Of a stretch of DNA of 64,000 nt, positions 60,046-64,000 are shown one piece after another. Position 1 is the first letter of the stretch. The number at the start of each line of letters is the position of its first letter. The position numbers were made by a program, and so were the translations under genes. Source of the stretch: Rebecca billardiae RCC1528 (Eukaryota > Haptophyta); contig OZ251239.1 in assembly GCA_965240325.2 (NCBI GenBank), positions 1,054,001-1,118,000 of the forward strand, given 5' to 3'. The notes under the pieces were generated by a model. That model was not told the origin of the DNA. It worked only from the letters and a program-made list of their open reading frames with translations, and made no database searches.

Positions 60046-60575
60046 GCAGCTGGCACGGTTCGGCCGAGCGCAGCGCGAGCGAGACCCCGCTGGCTCGCGC
60101 GGGGGGCGCTGGTCCGAGCCGCCGTCGCAACGGGCTGCCGGCAGCGGCGATCTGCGCTGTCGTTCTGCTCCCAAGCATCGCTGACCTGACCGGGTCGCGC
60201 GCGCGGCGCAGCCAGCAGTCAGCGTGCACTCGGACCTCGCAGTCTGAAGTCGGAACCGCGCCGGCGATCATCGATCATGCCGCATCAGACATCAGGTCCT
60301 CTCGCAGGCTTCACTGGAGAGTGGAGTTCACATCTGGCGGATCACATATACATTGCGTGAGTGTGCGCCGCCCTGTCTGAGACATGACGATGAGCAATAG
60401 AGAGAGAGAGAGAGGCAGAGAGCACTACTGAGCTCGCGGGCTCGGTCGATCGACGGTCGTCACGGCGTCCCAGACAGGTTAGCTACCGCTTGGGCCCCGG
60501 CCTGTTGGCTGTGGAGTGTGGTCGTCCCTGTCACTGTGGCTGCTGGCGGGCTGCTGGCTGCTGTCGGTCGTTGAC
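60046..60575. other. Intergenic (530 bp) between convergent Cpn60 and DGAT2
   Basis: GAGAGAGAGAGA microsatellite at about 60399-60412; no gene seen. Confidence 0.6.
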
Positions 60576-61685
60576 TCACAGCACCTTCAACTGCGCATGC
60601 TCGTAGCCGAAGTAGCCCTTGTTGCGATCGAACAGCTCCACCAGCGCCTGGATGTACTTGCCGTGGTACTCGTCCAGCTGCTGCGGCGTCGGCTCGGCGA
60701 TTTTGGGCAGGAGCATCGGCTTGCCCACCACAAAGTAGAGCCCGAGGTCCCTCCGCGGCAGCGGCGGGAAGAACCAGCGGCCGAGCGGCATGATGGCGGG
60801 CACGTTGAAGTCGGCGAGCCACGTGCGGAGCGAGGTGAAGCCCTGCGGGTTGTAGTACGTGTCCGCCTCGCCGAACACGTAGCACGGGTACAGCGCGTAC
60901 CCGTACCGCAGCGCCAGCTTGACGAATCCCTTCTTCTTCTTGATGTACGCGACATGCCGGCCGCGGCAGCTCACGGCCGCCTCGTGGAAGCCGCCGGGGA
61001 TGAGCCCGAGCGCCTCGCCGCGGTCCATGAGCGTGATCATGCCCTTGCGGTCGGCCGGCCACGTCGAGCGCACGGGGTCGACGATGAAGTGCCGGAAGAG
61101 CGGCGAGTCGCACAGCAGCCGCACCGCCAGCCCCTGCTGCGGCAGCGGGCGAGGCATCCACTCGCGCCCAAATCGGATCGGGTTGCGCAGGTGGTTGGCG
61201 GCCATGAACCAGGAGAACATGCCGTGCGGGTGGTACGCCCAGACGCCGGTGGGGAGGTCCTTTGAGAGCGCGAACTCGTAGCACGTGTGCGCCCCGTGCT
61301 CGTAGTAGTCGCCGCTGTCGACGAGCAGCTGCTGCACCCACTGCATGTATGGCAGGCGCAGCCCGACGTGCGGCAGCGCGCAGAACACCATGGCCCCGCC
61401 GATCACGGCGGTGGCGAGCGGCAGCGACGAGCCGAGCGCGAGGTAGATGAGGTACCACACCGCCGCGGTCGTGGGCAGCGCGATCACGAGCTGAGGCGTC
61501 GACGGCCTCGGCTGCATCACGTTGAACACGTTCAGCAGCAGCCCGACCTGCCAGCACGTGATCACGAAGAGGTGGGAGATGACGCCTTTGATGTAGCCTC
61601 GCCACGTCCCATGGTGCGGCCCCGGACCGCGGTATGTCGGGAAGATCTTCGACAAGTCGCGACCCCCGTGCGATGCGCCGCCCAT
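60576..61685 (-). CDS. DGAT2: Diacylglycerol acyltransferase type 2 (DGAT2-like)
   Basis: DGAT2 makes triacylglycerol from diacylglycerol and acyl-CoA at the ER and lipid droplets. 369 aa from ATG 61685. Two or three hydrophobic segments at about 33-105 come first. The active-site YHPHG is at 151-155, then MITLMDRGEALGLIPGGFHE with the conserved GGFHEA, RGRHVAYIKKKKGFVKLALR, and LYPCYVFGEADTYYNPQGF. GRWFFPPLPRRDLGLYFVVG and a C-terminal EYHGKYIQALVELFDRNKGYFGYE-type end (in part) match the MGAT/DGAT2 family. All key motifs are present. Monoacyl- or wax-type acceptors cannot be excluded. The upstream region begins an inverted repeat 79 bp before the start codon. Confidence 0.9.
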   Translation of the reverse strand: MGGASHGGRDLSKIFPTYRGPGPHHGTWRGYIKGVISHLFVITCWQVGLLLNVFNVMQPRPSTPQLVIALPTTAAVWYLIYLALGSSLPLATAVIGGAMVFCALPHVGLRLPYMQWVQQLLVDSGDYYEHGAHTCYEFALSKDLPTGVWAYHPHGMFSWFMAANHLRNPIRFGREWMPRPLPQQGLAVRLLCDSPLFRHFIVDPVRSTWPADRKGMITLMDRGEALGLIPGGFHEAAVSCRGRHVAYIKKKKGFVKLALRYGYALYPCYVFGEADTYYNPQGFTSLRTWLADFNVPAIMPLGRWFFPPLPRRDLGLYFVVGKPMLLPKIAEPTPQQLDEYHGKYIQALVELFDRNKGYFGYEHAQLKVL

Positions 61686-61763
61686 GGCGAGCGGCGACGG
61701 CGAGCGAAGTGGCCGTGCCGGGTGGTGGCGAGCGGCCTTGATGAGGAAAGAGCCGGAGTGCTG

Positions 61764-62170
61764 AGCCAAGGGAGTCAAGGGTGCCCGCGCCCCAGTGGCG
61801 CGCTCGCCGGATGTGAGGATACACCTTTTTGCCCGCGGCCTGCGGCGGGCGGCGGCGAGGGCGTGCTCCGCTGGCGGGGCGAGCGCACGGGGCACGGCGC
61901 TGCGGGCGCGGATGTGCCCGCGAAGCCGGCGCGTGCAGACGGGCTGTTGCGGGAGAGTATTCGGCGCCCTCCTGCGCCGCGCGACTTGCGCCACGCCTCT
62001 TTCGCCTCGGCTCAGAGCAGCGCGCACGCACGCGCCGCCTCAAGGCCAGCCTTGCCGCGCCGCAGCCGGCCGCGCGCGCGCCGTGCGCGGCGCGGTCGGG
62101 AAGGAACGGGCGCTGCTGCCGGGCGAGATGGCAAAGGCATATGCGCACGCCATGCCGCCCCGCGGCGCCT
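61764..62170 (+). repeat. Left arm of ~407-bp inverted repeat
   Basis: Pairs with 62472-62877 with only scattered mismatches (for example GATGTGAGGATA versus GATGTTGGGATA) across about 407 bp, separated by 301 bp. It lies upstream of DGAT2. Frames inside are open on both strands only because of high GC. Confidence 0.88.
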
Positions 62171-62471
62171 AAATGAGCGTGTCGTCGGTCTGTTTGCATG
62201 CCTCTTCGACTTGTCACAAATGGTGTGCACGGCTGCGCGGTCGTGACCCTTGTTGGGACGATCATTGAGACACAGAATAGTGCCAGACGGGCACGCGGGC
62301 TACTCTTACATGCATGTTCATCACCGCGTGTTCATGTAGAAGTGCTGGGTGCGACGCTTTCCTCGCGCTGATGCTCTTTCATCATCTTCTGCGAGCTCAG
62401 GTCTGGCTTCGTGCACGACAAGTGATCAGCACTCGTCAACAGCTGTGCGGATCCGTTCTCGTGCTCTTTCG

Positions 62472-62877
62472 CGGCGCCGCGGGGCGGCATGGCGTGCGCA
62501 CATGCGTTTGCCATCTCGCCCGGCAGCAGCGCCCGTTCCTTCCCGACCGCGCCGCGCACGGCGCGCGCGCGGCCGGCTGCGGCGCGGCAAGGCTGGCCTT
62601 GAGGCGGCGCGAGCGTGCGCGCTGCTCTGAGCCGAGGCGAAAGAGGCGTGGCGCAAGTCGCGCGGCGCAGGAGGGCGCCGAATACTCTCCCGCAACAGCC
62701 CGTCTGCACGCGCCGGCTTCGCGGGCACATCCGCGCCCGCAGCGCCGTGCCCCGTGCGCTCGCCCCGCCAGCGGAGCACGCCCTCGCCGCCGCCCGCCGC
62801 AGGCCGCGGGCAAAAAGGTGTATCCCAACATCCGCCGAGCGCGCCACTGGGGCGCGGGCACCCTTGACTCCCTTGGC
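62472..62877 (-). repeat. Right arm of ~407-bp inverted repeat
   Basis: Reverse complement of 61764-62170; its outer end is 216 bp before the start codon of the rightmost gene, so the two arms present the same sequence to the two divergent genes. Confidence 0.88.
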
Positions 62878-63093
62878 TGAGCGGATTCTGTGGGCTGTGG
62901 CGCTGGTGCGCAGGCACCGGACTTCGTCAGACTGCCGACCGGGTGAGCGCGCGCCGCGCGCGGTAAGTTCTTGACTTTTCCCGCGCTCGCCGCTCTCCAA
63001 GCTCTCGCACGCCGCCGCCGCGCGGGAAAACGCCACTCAAGGTCTGCTGTGCACCGAGCGCGAGGGCCGCGGCGCCGAACGAGGACAAGCGCG

Positions 63094-64000
63094 ATGCCGG
63101 TGGACCTCGGCCGCCCGCCCCTGCACCCGTCCACCCGCGAGCAGCTGCACGCGATGCGCGCCCGCGCGTCCGGCCGCGCGGCCGAGGCCAGCACGCCGCA
63201 CGTGGCCTCGGAAGCTCTGCTCCTGCTCAGCGGTGGCGGCTCGGCGCACGACGATGAGCCCAGCCGCGGGGCGCAGACTCTGACCGACCGCGCGCCGGCA
63301 GCAGCACGGCGATGGTGCGCACTCACTGCGGTTGGATGCCACCGCGCTGCCGAGCTCGGCATGAGCGGCGCCGAGTGCGCGCGCCTATACGAGTCGATCG
63401 CCATCCTTCGTGAGTTTGAACAGCACCACGACTTCGACGCAGCTGCGGCGATGAGGCCGAGCCGCAAGCCCGCGCGCAAGGAGAAGCGGCCGGCGGGCGG
63501 TCGGTCTGAGCCGACCTCGAGCGCGCTCCGCCGCGACGACTCGGCGGGGCTGCACGCCACTTCCCTCGGTGGCGCGCTCGCTCCCTCCAACTCGCGCGCG
63601 CTGCATGCGCATGAGCACAGGGCCAAGTGCGGCGATGCCAAGGCGGGCACCTCGTTCGCGGCGGCCGCGCGCTCGGCGAGGCGAAGGCGAGCCAACCCAT
63701 GCGCATCCTCCTCGACCGACCCGACGCTTCCCGCCTCCGACCTGGCCCTCGGCCCATCCGCGGCGGCCGCGCGCGCGCGCTCGACTCGCAGCGTTGGCAC
63801 TTCGACGCGCGACATGATCCCACTGAGCAGCCGCAAGGGCATGTCCACGCGGCACTCGCTAGCGTTCCCAGCGCTGAAGGCGAAGAAGGTGAAGCGCCTC
63901 GACCCGGATCCGAACGCAGGGCCGTCGTGCGCGCCAAGGCCGGCAAAGGCCGCCCGAGGCTTGGGCAGCACGCCCGCGACCATGCTGCCCATGCTGCGCG
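63094..64000 (+). CDS. Unknown protein, basic and low-complexity, truncated by right edge
   Basis: Open from ATG 63094 to the end of the window (302 codons). The N-terminal 115 residues are the most structured: STREQLHAMRARASGRAAEA, TPHVASEALLLLSGGG, GMSGAECARLYESIAILREF, EQQHDFDAAAAM. Beyond this it is rich in Ser, Arg, Lys and Ala, with basic clusters RKPARKEKRP, SARRRRAN and KAKKVKR that could be nuclear signals. I recognise no family. The interval 62878-63093 between the inverted repeat and the ATG is its likely promoter. Confidence 0.55.
   Translation, partial: MPVDLGRPPLHPSTREQLHAMRARASGRAAEASTPHVASEALLLLSGGGSAHDDEPSRGAQTLTDRAPAAARRWCALTAVGCHRAAELGMSGAECARLYESIAILREFEQHHDFDAAAAMRPSRKPARKEKRPAGGRSEPTSSALRRDDSAGLHATSLGGALAPSNSRALHAHEHRAKCGDAKAGTSFAAAARSARRRRANPCASSSTDPTLPASDLALGPSAAAARARSTRSVGTSTRDMIPLSSRKGMSTRHSLAFPALKAKKVKRLDPDPNAGPSCAPRPAKAARGLGSTPATMLPMLR

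Noticed and set aside
1-64000. tRNA, rRNA and snRNA genes
   Set aside because: Looked for T-loop GGTTCGAAT-type boxes and rRNA-like blocks; the few TTCGAA words (for example near 14868 and 15677) lie in genes or lack paired arms.

Overview
The window looks like nuclear DNA of a GC-rich unicellular alga with a secondary (red-type) plastid, most plausibly a haptophyte or a pelagophyte-like stramenopile. The grounds are these. The genes are eukaryotic: IMP3, PEX12, KATNIP, an MLO-like protein and DGAT2. They contain short GT-AG introns. Nucleus-encoded plastid proteins (Cpn60, RbfA, a DUF6816 lumen protein, a rhomboid) carry hydrophobic leader plus transit-type N-termini. There is a flagellar/basal-body gene and an EsV-1-7 cysteine repeat gene, a family known mainly from algae. 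The species assignment is inference. No rRNA, tRNA or CRISPR was seen.

Left part (1-38,270) is a compact gene block. In order: a membrane-anchored tandem nucleoside-hydrolase-like gene running off the left edge; a decayed repeat zone; IMP3; a tiny membrane ORF; PEX12; a GST; a DNA-3-methyladenine glycosylase I with a damaged zinc site; an S33 aminopeptidase; a PUB-thioredoxin fusion; an XK-like and an MLO-like membrane protein; an alpha/beta hydrolase; KATNIP with four copies of its signature module; an FkbM methyltransferase beside a DUF6492-like glycosyltransferase; a ten-repeat EsV-1-7 protein; a HEAT/coiled-coil protein; and a helical-domain plus TPR protein. Many neighbours are divergent with 90-310 bp between start codons, so shared promoters are likely.

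Middle part (38,270-48,900) has no convincing gene and is a nest of repeats. It opens with an AT-rich island. Two apparently identical 808-bp elements with terminal inverted repeats and TA flanks follow, 3,923 bp apart. There are also a five-copy ~410-bp tandem array, a ~165-bp array, a ~1-kb array in which an AT-rich 20-mer recurs ten times at alternating ~87 and ~111 bp spacing, and a 676-bp foldback element.

Right part (48,900-64,000) returns to genes: a membrane sulfotransferase, a rhomboid protease, an orphan gene followed by a decayed repeat-coding tail, a divergent pair (DUF6816 lumen protein and a stand-alone lipoyl-domain protein), a divergent pair of plastid genes (RbfA and Cpn60), and DGAT2. 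DGAT2 faces an unknown gene that runs off the right edge, across a ~407-bp inverted repeat lying between the two promoters.

Functionally the named genes are housekeeping: ribosome biogenesis in nucleolus and plastid, peroxisome import, plastid protein folding, lipid storage, glycan and sulfate modification, cytoskeleton. The most unusual items are the EsV-1-7 protein, the tandem hydrolase, the zinc-site-depleted glycosylase and the structured repeat block.
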